The translations under genes and the position numbers were made by a program. From Peromyscus leucopus (lineage: Eukaryota; Chordata; Mammalia; Rodentia; Cricetidae), in assembly GCF_004664715.2 (NCBI RefSeq), contig NC_051070.1:45084456-45148455 (forward strand): 64,000 nucleotides of DNA, written 5' to 3'. Below are positions 33,225 through 44,470 of the stretch, in pieces; within the stretch, counting starts at the first letter, position 1; each line of letters begins with the position of its first letter. The notes under the pieces are model-generated. The model saw only the letters and a list, made by a program, of their open reading frames with translations, had not been told where the DNA came from and did no database searches.

Positions 33225-33340
33225 AAGAGGGAGAGGTAGAGAGAGAGAGAGAAAGAGAGAGAGACAGAGAGACAGAGAGAGAGAGACAGAGACAGAGAGA
33301 GACAGAGAGACAGAGAGAGAGACAGAGAGAGAGAGACAGA

Positions 33341-33406
<66 letters not shown>
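33225..33406. repeat. (GA)n/(GAGACA)n polypurine microsatellite
   Basis: About 180 bp of GA with interspersed GACA, ending in about 23 pure GA units. Ser/Leu open frames on the minus strand are artefacts. Confidence 0.97.
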
Positions 33407-33410
<4 letters not shown>

Positions 33411-33594
33411 CCTTTGATCAGGATGCTCACAGACATGTGTGTCCATGCTAAGGTGGATTTGATCCTCCTAGCCCATTGGCTTCTAAGGCTGGCTTCCTGG
33501 CCACTGCGGTCTCTCCCATTCATTGCAGTTCTTATTTAACAAATCCCTCCCTGCCTTTCCATTCAAGGCTGACTGCTTTAGCAGTTAGATTTAA

Positions 33595-33765
33595 AATGTG
33601 AGTTATACCTAATTGTAATTAGATTTAAAAGGTGCTACAAATACTTCTGTCATGCAGAAACAGGATTATTGGGGGAATTGACTTGTCCAAAGTCACACAT
33701 GGATTAGATGTCAGAGCCCAAATAATTCTCACTTTAGTCTCTTTCCACCCCACTGTCCTGCCTTT
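33595..33765 (+). repeat. MIR SINE
   Basis: 'ttgacttgtccaaagtcaca' and 'gatgtcagagcccaaataat', then 'ctctttccaccccactgtcc' follow the 3' two-thirds of MIR (acttgcccaaggtcacac … ctctttccactac). Ancient. Confidence 0.75.
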
Positions 33766-35150
33766 CTGTGTAGAGAAACCCAAGAGAGTAAGAAAAAGGT
33801 GTGTGTGAGGAGAGGCTCCAATAGTGGGGATGCTCAGAGGCATGCTCTGTACCCCAGACAGCATGGAAGATTGAGGGACTGTGTATAATCTTCACCTTAA
33901 AACAGCAACACATTAACATAAGATTAAGTCACTAACTGCTTACAACACCAACATTCAAAGAATGGTCCATGTGTCCTTATTCACAAAACACTAGCTGAAG
34001 CACTGTGAAAATGGAGGGCTGTTATGTTTGGTTTGCAGAAAAAAAATCAATGTCATTTATGATTTGCTGTCCCTGACCGGAATAGACATTTAAAAAGCTA
34101 ATTATAGAAACAATTTTGCCTTTTGTATGGATTTCACCTGTGGTGATATTAATAAGTTTAATTATAGGGTGCTGGCCTCAAGACTGTAAGACCCATATTA
34201 CTGTGTCTTTCTAAAAACTGAAAAATTCTAATTTTGAAACACAGCTGGTCCTAAATACTTTTTGCATAAAAGATCATGGGACAGATTTTTTTTTATAAAT
34301 TATTATTACTAAAACTATACATTCTCATTATTACTGCTCAAGCAATATAGAAAAATAGAAGGAAGAAATCTATGAAAAGTTTTTGGATAGTACTACACAG
34401 AAATAATTACTATCTACATCTGAGAAACATTAACTAGAGTATTTCTCTATGTACTCATGTGGACAGCAAAATAATGAGACATAATTTTCTAAAATAAGAT
34501 TATAATGCATAAACATTTCTTTGTCATAAGTGCTTTTTAGTTTCTAAAATATTCTCCAAGTCAGAAGAGAGATAATGAAAATGGAATGAGATTAAAGTCA
34601 GGGTGTGAGTGTGTATTTCGTGACGTTTCAATCTCAATTAAATCCCCATTATAAATATAAGAAAATTCATCCTCTTATTCTTGGACTGTCTATGTCCTCT
34701 TCTCTCAGCCTTTTTGTTTGTTTGTTTGTTTGTTTGTTTTTGTTTAACCTGGGATTTCTATGCCATCTTTACAATTCTCTCAGGTATGTAATACTAGGAA
34801 AGTGGGATCCATGCTGGCTATCAGGCCCTTTACTCTGTACCATGTACTCTTCATTTACAATTTTATCTCTGGTTGAAAAAGATGCTGTGATCAGAGATTT
34901 ATTTTTTTTGACTGAGCCTCATGGTTTCTCTCATGGCTAAAATTGTCTAACACTTCTAGACTTGATTCAGAGGACAACTTTGCTGGGCATGAAATTCTTG
35001 GACCTTCAAGATTTGTAACAATATTTTGTATAAATATGGGGCAATAAATATACCTTAGTTTTTTAAAACATGTTGCAATTTTAATTTTCCGTAGTGATTC
35101 TTGTAAGATCCTTGTTTATCACTTAAATTCACCAAGTTTTCCAAGACTGT
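33766..35150. other. 1.4 kb without a recognised feature
   Basis: AT-rich unique sequence with a (TTTG)n run at 34711-34742. No gene signal. Confidence 0.4.
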
Positions 35151-35354
35151 GGGTTTTATTTTTCTTTTAATTTATTTATTTTTATTTTATGTGCATTGGT
35201 ATTTTGCCATGGGTGTCAGGTCCCCTGGAACTGGAATTACAAACAGTTGTGAGCTGCCCTGTGGGTGCTGGGAATTGAACCCAGGTCCTCTGGAAGAGCA
35301 GCCAGTGCTCTTCACCACTGAGTCACTTCTCCAGCCCCTCAGGGTTTTATCTTT
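35151..35354 (-). repeat. B2/B3 SINE with target duplication
   Basis: Antisense body at 35164-35340: 'catgggtgtcaggtcccctg', 'gctgggaattgaacccaggt', 'ctcttcaccactgagtcact' and 'tctccagcccc'. Flanks are 'gggttttattttt' (35151-35163) and 'gggttttatcttt' (35342-35354), one mismatch. Confidence 0.88.
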
Positions 35355-36112
35355 AAGGGTACTTTCCAATGATACAGTGTATCTGTATACATGATTTTGG
35401 GATACATAAACTATAAAGTATTAGAGCTTTATCTTCATTATCTATAATCTTATGTTTAACTCCTTATCTGGATTTAAACATTATTTTTTTTCAGTGATAT
35501 GCTTTCTGCTGTGTATTTTTTAATAGAGTTTTACTCCTAAAACAACTTTTTCCCCCTGAATACTGGCGGCCTACCTTTCATCTCCCAAGGTTTTGGCATT
35601 CCTTTTCAAGTTCTAACATTTCCCTCTGCTATCCTTAGAGGGAAAATGCTGTCTTCATTTCTTTTGAACAACAACAACAACAACAACAAAAATCTCACAC
35701 TCATTTATTCTTTCCCTTGAAAAACCCAGGGCTGACTCTAGTACAGTCGTCCCTCTTTGCTGTCGACTCTCTCGGCTCTAACCATGCACAGAGCCAAGCA
35801 GCTCTGTCTGGAACAAGTCAAGTTGCTTCGGTGGCCACTGGGAACGACCTCCTGTTCAGCCTGAGATGGGAAAAGCAGGCTGCTCTTCCACTGTGCCAGA
35901 GTGGGAGCCTGAGTATGCAGGCTCGGAGAGGACACAGTGTGCCACAGTCTATCAACTCTTTGAATTCCAACTTGTTGATCCCTCTGGGGTGAGGGCTGGG
36001 GACATACAGGCTAATCTGATTTTCTGCCTCATCTTTTATGAATTCTGCACTATCCATCTAACATCTCATGGGACCGGGTGTGTGGCTGTTGGAGATCTTT
36101 TCTAAACTCAAG
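35355..36112. other. No recognisable feature; (CAA)n at 35671-35690
   Basis: Open frames at 35717-36105 overlap on both strands and have no family resemblance. Confidence 0.4.
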
Positions 36113-36532
36113 TGTCCTAGTTAGGATTAGCTTTGCTGTGGTAAAACCCCATGACCAAAAAGCAAGTTGGAGAGGGAAAGGTTCACTTGACTTACACTTC
36201 CACAGCACTGTTCATCATTGAAGGAAGTCAGGATAGGAACTCAAACAGGGCAGGAACCTGGAGGCAGGAGCTGATGCAGAGGCCATGAAGGGGTGCTGCT
36301 TACTAGCTTGCTCCCTCTGGCTTGCTTAGCCTGTTTTCTTATAGAACTTAGGACCACCAGCCCAGGGGTGATATCACACAATGGACTGGACCCTGCCCCA
36401 TCGATCACTAATTAAGAAAACGCCCTACAAGGCTTTCCTACAGCCCTATCTTAGGGAGGCATTTTCTCAGTTGAGGTTCCCTCCTCTCAAATGACTTTAT
36501 CTTGTATCAAGTTGACAAAACCATCCAGTACA
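36113..36532 (-). repeat. LTR 1 of the two-LTR element
   Basis: Blocks in order: 'gctgtggtaaaaccccatga', 'ggaggcaggagctgatgcag', 'cttatctagtatc'-type drift, and the end 'atcaagttgacaaaaccatc'. It is the reverse complement of the family seen in sense at 988-1352. Confidence 0.75.
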
Positions 36533-36655
36533 ACTGACCCAATGTCAGCTTGACACACAAACACATCATTGTAAAGCCACAACCTTTTCTTTCTCAGTCA
36601 TCTCCAAGATCTCACATTAATATAAACAGCACAATAGAAAACATTTTACAAAATT

Positions 36656-36860
36656 AAAAAGTCCTACGGCCACAGGGCACAGATGGCACATATCAGTAAT
36701 CCCAGCACTTCAGGGGGGGAGGGGCAGAGACAGGTGGATCTCTGTGAGTTTGAGGCCAGCCTGGTATAAAAAGCGAGTTATAGAACAGTTGGGGTTGTTA
36801 CACAGAGAAACCTTGTCTTGCAAAAACCCAAAAACCAAACAAACAACAAAAAAGTTCCAC
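36656..36860 (+). repeat. B1 SINE nested in the retroelement interior
   Basis: Body at 36668-36848: 'tcagtaatcccagcacttc', 'tggatctctgtgagtttgag', 'gccagcctggtataaaaag', 'acacagagaaaccttgtctt' and an A-rich tail. Flanks 'aaaaagtcctac' (36656-36667) and 'aaaaagttccac' (36849-36860) look like a diverged TSD. Confidence 0.8.
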
Positions 36861-37490
36861 AGTCTTACAAATTCAAACACTTTAAAAATTAAGTCTCTTT
36901 AAAAAAAAAAAATCCCAAGTCTCTTTTAAAAATGAAAGTCTCTCAATTGTGACTTCCCATAAAATCAAAAATAAGTTTAATGCCTTCTTCCAAAAGGGAA
37001 AAACCAGGTACAGTCACAACCAAATAAAATAAAAAACCAGACTCCAACGGTAAATAGCTCAGTATCCAATATCTGAGATCCACTCACAATCTTCTGGGCT
37101 CCTCCAAAAGGCCTGGGTCACTCCTCCAGCTCCGCCCTCTGCAGCACACACAGTTTGTGTTCTAAGCTCTGGCTGGCTCCACTCCCTGCTGCTGCTGTTC
37201 TTGGTGATCACCCCATGGTACTGGCCTCTCCAAAATGCTGGGATGCAATTGGGCTGCAATTTCACCAATAACCTCTCTAGGCTCTCTCTCATGGTGTCAA
37301 GCCTCAACGTCCCTGCATGACCTCTCAATCCTGGGCCTTCAACTGCTTGCTGAGGCTGCACCTTCATCAGGAGCCTCCCCTGGCCTCCTCACACAGTGCC
37401 AAACACAGCTGCCCTCTATGACCCCTTCATACCTTCAAAACAAGTACCAATTGGATGACATTAGCAATTCGGCTGCTAGCAGGAGGTACA

Positions 37491-37979
37491 ACCTTGTGTT
37501 GTTGGTTGTTTTCATTTTACTCTTTGGCTCTTTGGGGGACTCACTACCCAGCTGCTTCATTTATTCCTAGCCAGCTTTTCTTAACTTAAATTATCCCGTC
37601 TACCTTTTGCCTGGAGAGGCGTTTTCCTTTTCTTACATCTGTAATCTTACTTTCACTCTTACTCCATGGCTGGCTGGCTGGCTGGCCTCTAGCATCCTCT
37701 TCTCTTTGTTCTCTTGCTCCATCTTCTTCTCCTCCCAGATTTCTCCTCCTATTTATTCTCCCTGCCTGCCAGTACTAACTATCCTCTCTCCTGACTAGCT
37801 ATTGGCTGTTCAGCTCTTTATTAGACTATCAGGTGTTTTAGACAGGCAAAGTAGCACAGCTTCAGAGTTAAACAAATGCAACATAAAAGAACGCAACACA
37901 ACTTTGTATCATTAAAACAAATGTTCCACAGCATAAACAAGTGTAACACATCTTAAAATGATATTGCACAACAACCTTG
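37491..37979 (-). mobile_element. Class II solo LTR nested in the retroelement, perfect 6-bp TSD
   Basis: LTR at 37497-37973 (477 bp), plus-strand ends 'tgttgttggttg' and 'ttgcacaaca'. The duplicated host hexamer 'accttg' lies at 37491-37496 and 37974-37979. Antisense it contains 'tctaataaagagctgaacag' and a (GCCA)n tract (plus-strand tggc at 37668-37687). It is the same family as the host LTR at 30934. Confidence 0.88.
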
Positions 37980-38449
37980 GCTACCTCTTGGAACACAGCT
38001 CGTGTGTGCTGACTCTGAGGAAACACTTCCCTGAAGATTTCACCTCACGAATGCTGACCTCCTGTTCATCTCTCTAGTTTCTCAGCTTCAGCTGCAGCCT
38101 CAGCTGTCCCAGCAAAGCAAAGGTTTCACTTCCATGGTTCTGGTATCTTATTAATGCTAATTCTTCAGCCCCAGCTAGCTAGAACTGTAGATTTTTCAAC
38201 TCAAAATGGCAAATGGCCCTGACAGAGTCTTTTAAAGCACTCTCAAATTTCCTCGGGAACATCACAAGCCAGGTCGCCATTGTCTGAATTGCTTTCAACA
38301 CTCGTATCTTCCAAGCTCACACAAAGCAGCTCACCAAGCTTTGAATGCTCAATGGCTTTTCAAGGCCAAAGTTCCAAAGTCCTTTCACAGTCCTCCCCAA
38401 AACATGGTCAGGTCTGTCACAGCACCCCATGGTCTTGGGAACCAATTGC

Positions 38450-38598
38450 TGTCCTAGTCAGGGTTACTATTGCTGTGACAAAACACCATGTCCCTTGGCT
38501 TGCCTACAGCCCCATCTTAGGGAGGCATTTTCTAATTGAGACTCAATTCTCTTAGATGACTCCAAGTTATGTCAAGTTGGAATGAAACTACACAGACA
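38450..38598 (-). repeat. LTR 2 of the two-LTR element, internally deleted
   Basis: Keeps both ends ('tgtcctagtcagggttacta' and 'gccccatcttagggaggcat' through 'atgtcaagttgg') but lacks the middle of the LTR relative to 36113-36532. Confidence 0.7.
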
Positions 38599-38817
38599 GC
38601 AAGTGGCAAACTTACCACACTCACACTATGCACTGACTTAAAAACTGGTTTTCGTTTCTTGTTTCACACCTGAGGTCTTAAGACTTTACATAAGTTCTCA
38701 GCATCCCTCCCAATTTTGGTCCAAATTTTCATGGTGTCTAGAAAATGTTCATTAGGATTTGTGGTTTGGAGTCACAATCATTTTGTTTGTTTGTTTCAAG
38801 GCAACAGTAGTTACATC

Positions 38818-38820
<3 letters not shown>

Positions 38821-38855
<35 letters not shown>

Positions 38856-38970
38856 GTTTTTTGAACAGTTTTCTGGTACTTTGCGCTTTCCTGGACTCAC
38901 TTGTACCAGCTGCTCAACTCACAAATCTGTCTGCTCTGATGCTATTAAAGCTGCCACACGCACCACCGCT
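38821..38970 (-). repeat. B1 SINE with very long T-run and many small gaps
   Basis: 34 T residues, then 'ggttttttga', 'ctttgcgc', 'tttcctgga', 'ctcacttgta', 'attaaag', 'cacgcaccaccgct'. All cricetid B1 landmarks appear in order, but many 1-6-base deletions separate them. The open frames running through it are artefacts. Confidence 0.7.
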
Positions 38971-39635
38971 ATTTTTGTTATTTTAATGAGCTCTGAGACA
39001 AAGGAGAGCACAAACTGCACCATTTTTAGGCAGAAGCCTCTCTCTGTAGGAGATCTTACTGTATCTATTCCCTATATCAATGGAAGAAAACCTACCCTTG
39101 CTTTAAAATATGGTGACTGACTCTTTAGTAAATGAAAGCCCTTTAGTTTCTGGCCATCGCGCTGTAGGAGGCTTGCTTACAGCTCACGCCCAGTACCCTG
39201 CGTCCTGTACTACATATGGTCTCTGCTGGCACGAGAGAAGAGCTGCATTCATTACAAAAGCACAGGGTGATCTGGTGCCTGCTTCCTCCTCTCCTTGTTT
39301 CTTTGCAGTTAAATACTTCTTTAAATGCCTATCAAACATGGCTTTTGTTAAACCTATTCTTCTTATTCCTATCCGGAGGCCAAAGGACAGGATAGCTTAT
39401 CTTCTTCTTAGCACAGAGTAAGTAGAGTAACTATTATATGGTTTGGGTACTGTATGGATATTTTAATGAAATATTTAAAAATTGAAGGTCAGATATTGCC
39501 TCTAAGTGGCATTCTTTCAGTTCCACCAATTTCAGTGGTTTTTGTTTTGTTTTGTTTTTTAACTTTTCTTTCTTTTGCTATCTATTCCTACTCATCAAGA
39601 ATTCCCGTGGCCTTTATGGTCATGAATGCAGCAGT
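38971..39635. other. No recognisable feature
   Basis: An open frame at 39110-39421 has no family resemblance that I can see. Confidence 0.4.
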
Positions 39636-39639
39636 GTTC

Positions 39640-39890
39640 CTGGGCAGCTGTAACACGAGGCCATGGCAGAGAATAACAGAAACGACTTCTTCCACAGATC
39701 TGGGAGCTGGAAGATTGAATCAAACTGTTGGCTGGCCAGGGCTCCTACTTCCTCATTGCCAACATCTGTCATCTACCATGTGTGGGTTCCTTGGCTTGTG
39801 GATGTGTCACCTTTATCTATGCCCATTGTCTTCACGTGGTATTCTGTTCGTCTCTCTTAATCTCCTTGTATCTAAAATTATGACTGTGCG
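39640..39890 (+). repeat. Ancient mammalian repeat fragment
   Basis: 'gttcctgggcagctgtaaca', 'cagatctgggagctggaaga', 'ttccttggcttgtggatgtg' and 'gtcttcacgtggtattctg' follow an old mammalian dispersed repeat that begins around 'ctgctgtaacaaa'. A second copy is split at 52893-53930. Exact family not named. Confidence 0.55.
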
Positions 39891-39929
39891 TGGAGTCTAA
39901 ACCATTTCCTTTGTTCTACTAAAATGCTA

Positions 39930-40046
39930 AGTGCCAGAGGGACTAATTATTTCTGTTAGTTCACTTAGGTTGCTAGGGTATAGAAGAGCACCTAGCCCAT
40001 GATGGGTGCTCAACAGATTTGTCCAGAATAAATGAATGACTGCGTC
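39930..40046 (+). repeat. L2 3' end
   Basis: 'gagcacctagcccatgatgg', 'gtgctcaacagatttgtcc' and 'gaataaatgaatgac' match the terminal L2 block. Confidence 0.7.
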
Positions 40047-40049
40047 AGA

Positions 40050-41115
40050 AGTGTAAATCTCATCAATCATGTGTGTGATGGCAGACGATTGAACATGTCA
40101 CATTTTATGAGGAGCAGAATAAACACTAATTTGTTCTTGAGGCCTTTGAGCTGCCCATCAGCTGTCATGCTATCTTTCTCCTATGATAGGGGTGTCTTAC
40201 TGGGCTACATTGTGAACATGGATTAGTGACTTAAGGGAAAAGTCTCTTTTGCCCATCATGGTAAACACCCCTTTCTCTGAAAACACACTAAGAATGGCTT
40301 CCCATCCTCAGGGAATCCAGGTGCTGCTCTCTCAGGAAAATTCAGTTCTTCCTCCCCAAATTCATCTCATCATTTTTGGGGCACTGAGAGGACCTGAGGT
40401 CACAGTGGATGGAGTTTGACATTGCTTGATGAGTAAAGCAAAGAAATCGCTATTGGTTACATGTCATTTACTTCTGGGTATCTCAAGGGCAGGATGAAGG
40501 AGGGGAAAATAAGATCAATTAGATAAGCCGAGGGTGAATTACCACTTAATCAAGTACCTACACCGTGAAGCACACAGTTCTTTCAAGAGACACCATTATC
40601 TTAATGGGGTTCTTTAAAGCATCCTCAATGAAGACAGAGAGCCTCATCTTCAGCAGCGTGCTTCTCTTTGCTTGTTTGACCACAGGATTATCTGTTCCAT
40701 TCAGTCCCCCAGGGAACTCATATTCACCCCTTTGTTTCTCATAGAATTACAAAGAAAGGGAATCTGTCCAAATTATCTAATCAAATTATTCTCGCTCTGG
40801 CCAATATAAGTGCTTAAATATCCTCCACTTAATACTTCTTTCTCTAATGATACTCACTTATCTAAAATTACTCCTTAATTGATAAGATATATGAGCAAAA
40901 ATACTATTATACAGAATGTTAAATGAACTCAAACCATTTAGAATGTTTTCATGGTAACTCTTGAATTTACTTAATCTCTAGTGAGCAGTCTGAAAGATGG
41001 AGTCTAATCTTCATGAAATGGCAAAAGGAAACAAGCTGGAGTAGAGGTGGCAACCAAAGAGGAAATACCTTCTTAACCTTTAGTGATTTTGCAGCACAAA
41101 CTATAATTTTGTATT
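40050..41115. other. 1.1 kb unique sequence
   Basis: Free of recognised repeats, moderately AT-rich. No exon evident. Confidence 0.4.
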
Positions 41116-41116
41116 T

Positions 41117-41343
41117 CCCAGTTTTTAAATTTTTATTTTTTATGTATATTAGTGTTTTGCCTGCATATATGTATGTGCACTGTGGGTGTACCTGATGCCC
41201 TTGGAGGTCAGATGAGAGCTGTAGATCCCCTGGGCATGGAAGTTACAGGCTTTTGTGAGCCATATGTGGTTGCTGGGAATTGAACTTTGGCCCTCTGCAA
41301 GAGCAACAAGTGCTCTTAACCACTGAGCTGTTTTTCCAGCCCC
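41117..41343 (-). repeat. B2/B3 SINE, antisense
   Basis: 'gttttgcctgcatatatgta', 'gatgcccttggaggtcagat', 'ggttgctgggaattgaactt', 'gctcttaaccactgagctgt' and 'ttttccagcccc': a full antisense B2/B3. Confidence 0.88.
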
Positions 41344-41974
41344 TGCACTACTCAGTTTTGAGAAAAGCAAAATCCCAGTACATCTGGAGATGACCGTGCT
41401 TTATAGGTCATGTCCTCTAAACAGTGGGGGTAACTTCTAAGACTTGCATTATTAGATGATTATGGTAAGTTGTCATTCTGTTAACCTGGGATAGTGACTT
41501 AACGAAAGTAAGACTGCTACATCAGTAAATGATTGACAGAGTCTCATGGGGCCAACATCATCTAAGTGGTAAGTCCTTGGCTAAAATGTTGTCACATAGC
41601 ATACAACTATGTTTCATTCAGTTGACTAAAGGGCTGCTGAAGACATTATTAATTAGAAGTATTAGACATTGAATAATTAGAATAACAAGTTATTTTAAGG
41701 AACTTGATAAGGTATAATTTAAATAGTATACAAAGTATGCTTTATTTTGGATAGTTAGATGAATTTCAACAGAAGAACATGTCTTATCACCACTTCTGCT
41801 ACCCCAAAGAAACTGAAATGTTCACCACTGTAATCTTTTTCAGATCAAACTCTTCTCCTTGCTAGACTCTGGAAAAGGCTGATCGATTTTTTTCCTTGTG
41901 ATTTTACCTCTTCAGAATGCCTCGTTGATGAAATCTTCATACAGGTAACCATTTAAGTTTGGCATCTTTGTGTA
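41344..41974. other. No recognisable feature
   Basis: AT-rich unique sequence. Confidence 0.4.
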
Positions 41975-42125
41975 GTTGGAAGGTTTCTCTGGTCCCACCA
42001 GTTCTGTGGTCCTGCAGCCCACTTATAAAATAATCACGCAGAAGCTTGTATTAATTGTAACTGCTTGGCCATTAGCTCAGGCTCATTACTGACTAGCTCT
42101 TACACTTAATTTTAACCTATAATTG
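41975..42125 (-). mobile_element. Truncated class II LTR, antisense
   Basis: 'gttctgtggtcctgcagccc', 'ataatcacgcagaagcttgt', 'ctgcttggccattagctcag' and 'tgactagctcttacacttaa' resemble the U5 side of the cricetid class II LTRs at 43706 and 19181. The U3 side is missing. Confidence 0.6.
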
Positions 42126-43394
42126 CTGCATATATAGTACAGAGAGGAGACATAAGATGTCTTGTGACTGGGATATACACTTTCACTCTGTTTAGAGTGC
42201 AGCTTTGTAAGTTGTGGTCCCCAAAGTAGCGCCAGCCTCACACAAGAACCTGTAGAAGCGCAGTTACTAGAACTCATCCCAGACCTACTGAGTCTGGAAC
42301 TCTGGGGGTGGAGGTGGGGGGAGGTCAGACAAAGAGTTTTACCAAGCTGCCTAAGGGTTTCTGCTTCCTAGTGTTTGAGAACTCTTAGTCTTAAACAGTT
42401 TATCTCTGGCCACAAACTTTCATTCTCTATTCATAAAAACAAGAGACTTCTCTACAAAAGCCAATTACCCACATCTGAGAAGAGAACGTTACATCACCTC
42501 TTGATTTGCAAGCTGTTTTGGGGTTCCTGTGCTGTATTCTCTAACCTTGCCTCTGCTACCAACAAAACTTTCTATCAGAATTCATATTGTGAAGAATTTT
42601 GTTAAGAAGATAAACTTGCCTAGTCTTTTATATTTTTAATGGCATTGGAAGGCTTCTGAGAGCAGTATGCTGACCCTTCTGCGCTTTGTGGTCTGATCTG
42701 ACAAATGTTGACTCTACTAAGCTATATAGAAACTCCTAGGGTATTGGAGGGTGAGTAGGGAAGGGAGAACTACACAACTATTGGTCTGTTGGGCATTTCT
42801 TCTCCTCTAAAAGAAACCATAATTGTGAACATTGCAGTAGTGTTACTGCAGTGTATGTGAGCTGTAAACCAGGAACATGGATCACAGATGCAATATTAAA
42901 GAATGAACTTCATTATGAATGATAATTTTTACTTTTAATTTGTGCCAAAACAATGACATTATGTTGACAGATGGCAGAATTTATATATTTAGAAGAAATA
43001 AGAGGGAGAAAGGAAGGAGAAAGATGGAGGCCAGGTTCTATATCAATTTTTTTATATATATTAAGAAATAACAGTAGCTTCAAAAACATGTAGTCTGACT
43101 TTAGCTTAGTTGTATTCTTAGACTCAATCCAATTTAGCCACATTCTCAAGCTGAATGATTTGCTAAATTGTTATATTAAATAACTGAATGCTCTTAGTCT
43201 GTGTTCATCACTGTTTCCCTTGTGTTAGACTTGCTGTCTTGAACTCAACTGTCACTTCCTAATACATTAAAACCCTGTCTTAATCTTTTTCCTAAAAAGA
43301 TAGATCTTAAAACTCAGTATGTAGCAAACATAGTTCTTGATCATTACCTCGCCAGCATGGCGGCTCTTGACTGTGATCTCAGTGCTAGATAGGC
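42126..43394. other. 1.3 kb without a recognised feature
   Basis: Unique, AT-rich in the second half. A G-rich patch at 42302-42325 (ggggg, gg, gggggg runs) could form a weak quadruplex. Confidence 0.4.
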
Positions 43395-43699
43395 TGTCCT
43401 AGTTTGCTTTCTGTTCCTGTGATTAAAACATTGACCAAAAGCTACTTTGGGAGAAAAGGGTTTATTCCAGCTTACAAGTTACAGTTCATCATGTGGGAAG
43501 CTAAGGCAGGAACTACTTAGGAATGCAAGGCAGGAACTGAGGTAGTGATCACACAGGAATGCTTGCTTGCTTCCATTGCTTGCTCAACTTGCTTTCTTAT
43601 AGCACCCAGGACTGCCTGCCAAGGGCAGTACCACCCACAGTGTGCTGGGACCTCCCTTTCCATATCAATCTTAAATTAAAGAAATGGCCCACAGACATA

Positions 43700-44257
43700 A
43701 CCCCATGTAAGTGGATTTTTCTGTCCCTCCTGCTAGCTCCCAAATCACAACATGGAGATTTCTTTTTTTTTTTTCTTTTCTTTTCTTTTTTTTTTCGAGA
43801 CAGGGTTTCTCTGTGTAGCTTTGCGCCTTTCCTGGGACTCACTTGGTAGCCCAGGCTAGCCTCGAACTCACAGAGATCCGCCTGGCTCTGCCTCCCGAGT
43901 GCTGGGATTAAAGGCGTGTGCCACCACCGCCCGGCTCAGAGATTTCTTATTAATTATAAATTCTTAGCCAATAGCTTAGGCTTGTTTCCAGTTAGCTCTT
44001 ATAACTTAAATTAACTCATTTCTATTCATCTACATGTTGCCATGTAACTCATGGCTTTTACCTCTTTTCTTGCATGCCTGTTCTCTCTCACCTGCTGGCC
44101 ATTCTGCCCTTCCTCCCAGAGTTCTCTCTGTCTGGCTCTCTCACCTGTAACTCCTGCCTCGCTAATGGCCATTTAGCTTTTTTATTGACAATCAGAAGGT
44201 GCCTTGGCAAAGACACATCTTCATAGTGTACAAAAAGATTACTCCACAACACCCCCA
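43700..44257 (-). mobile_element. Class II LTR nested in the MaLR-like LTR
   Basis: LTR at 43706-44251 including the B1 (about 362 bp without it). Plus-strand ends are 'tgtaagtggattttt' and 'actccacaaca'. Flanks 'acccca' (43700-43705) and 'ccccca' (44252-44257) are a 6-bp TSD with one mismatch. Contains 'aattaactcatttctattca' and 'gctaatggccatttagcttt'. Confidence 0.8.
43755..43948 (-). repeat. B1 SINE nested in the class II LTR
   Basis: Body at 43765-43938 with a T-rich tail and near-consensus cricetid B1 ('gtagctttgcgcctttcctg', 'gagatccgcctggctctgcc', 'accaccgcccggc'). TSD 'gagatttctt' at 43755-43764 and 43939-43948. It is the youngest layer. Confidence 0.92.
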
Positions 44258-44369
44258 GACCAATCTGATGGAGGAGATTGCTCAATTGACTTCCCTCTTC
44301 CCAGGAGACTCTAGTCTGTGTCAAATTGACAAAAATTAATCAGCACGTAGTCTAAGGGAAGAGATTACC

Positions 44370-44470
44370 TTCCCTTAGACCTATGAGTTTGAGGCCAACC
44401 TGGAATAGGGAACCCCAGAACAACCTAGGTTATAGAATGAGAGCCTGGTTCAAATACAAAGAAACAGACA
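44370..44470 (+). repeat. B1 SINE 3' fragment
   Basis: 'tgagtttgaggccaacctgg' then 'tagaatgagagcctggttca' and an A-rich end: the 3' half of a sense B1. Confidence 0.6.

Larger units (their letters stand above)
36113..38598 (-). mobile_element. Two-LTR, gene-free retroelement (MaLR-like), antisense
   Basis: A unit with an LTR at each end in the same orientation: 36113-36532 (420 bp, tgtcctagttagg…) and 38450-38598 (tgtcctagtcagg…, with about 270 bp missing from the middle). About 1.4 kb of non-coding interior lies between them ('ctgagatccactcacaatct', 'caatcctgggccttcaactg', 'agtccttccacagtcctccc'-type blocks) once later insertions are removed. Flanks 'tcaag' (36108-36112) and 'gcaag' (38599-38603) could be a decayed 5-bp TSD. 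No gag or pol motif is present, as expected for non-autonomous MaLR-type elements. Interrupted by a B1 and by a class II LTR. Confidence 0.7.
43395..44345 (-). mobile_element. MaLR-like LTR split by nested insertions
   Basis: Left part 43395-43705 ('tgtcctagtttgctttctg', 'gtacctacccacagtgtgct'-type drift, 'aaagaaatggcccacagaca'); right part 44252-44345 ('gaccaatctgatggaggaga', 'ctcttcccaggagactctag', 'tgtcaaattgacaaaaatta'). Same family as 988-1352. It is the oldest layer of the nest. Confidence 0.8.

Noticed and set aside
33135..33523. Leu/Ser-rich open frames that look like membrane segments
   Set aside because: Created by the GA microsatellite on the minus strand. The same applies at 21466-21759, 50631-50909 and 53026-53339.
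38716..39421. 134- and 103-codon frames
   Set aside because: The first reads through a T34 run and a B1 SINE. The second has no family resemblance.
42302..42325. G-quadruplex
   Set aside because: Runs of G are uneven and two are only GG, so a stable structure is doubtful. The same holds for 60112-60135.
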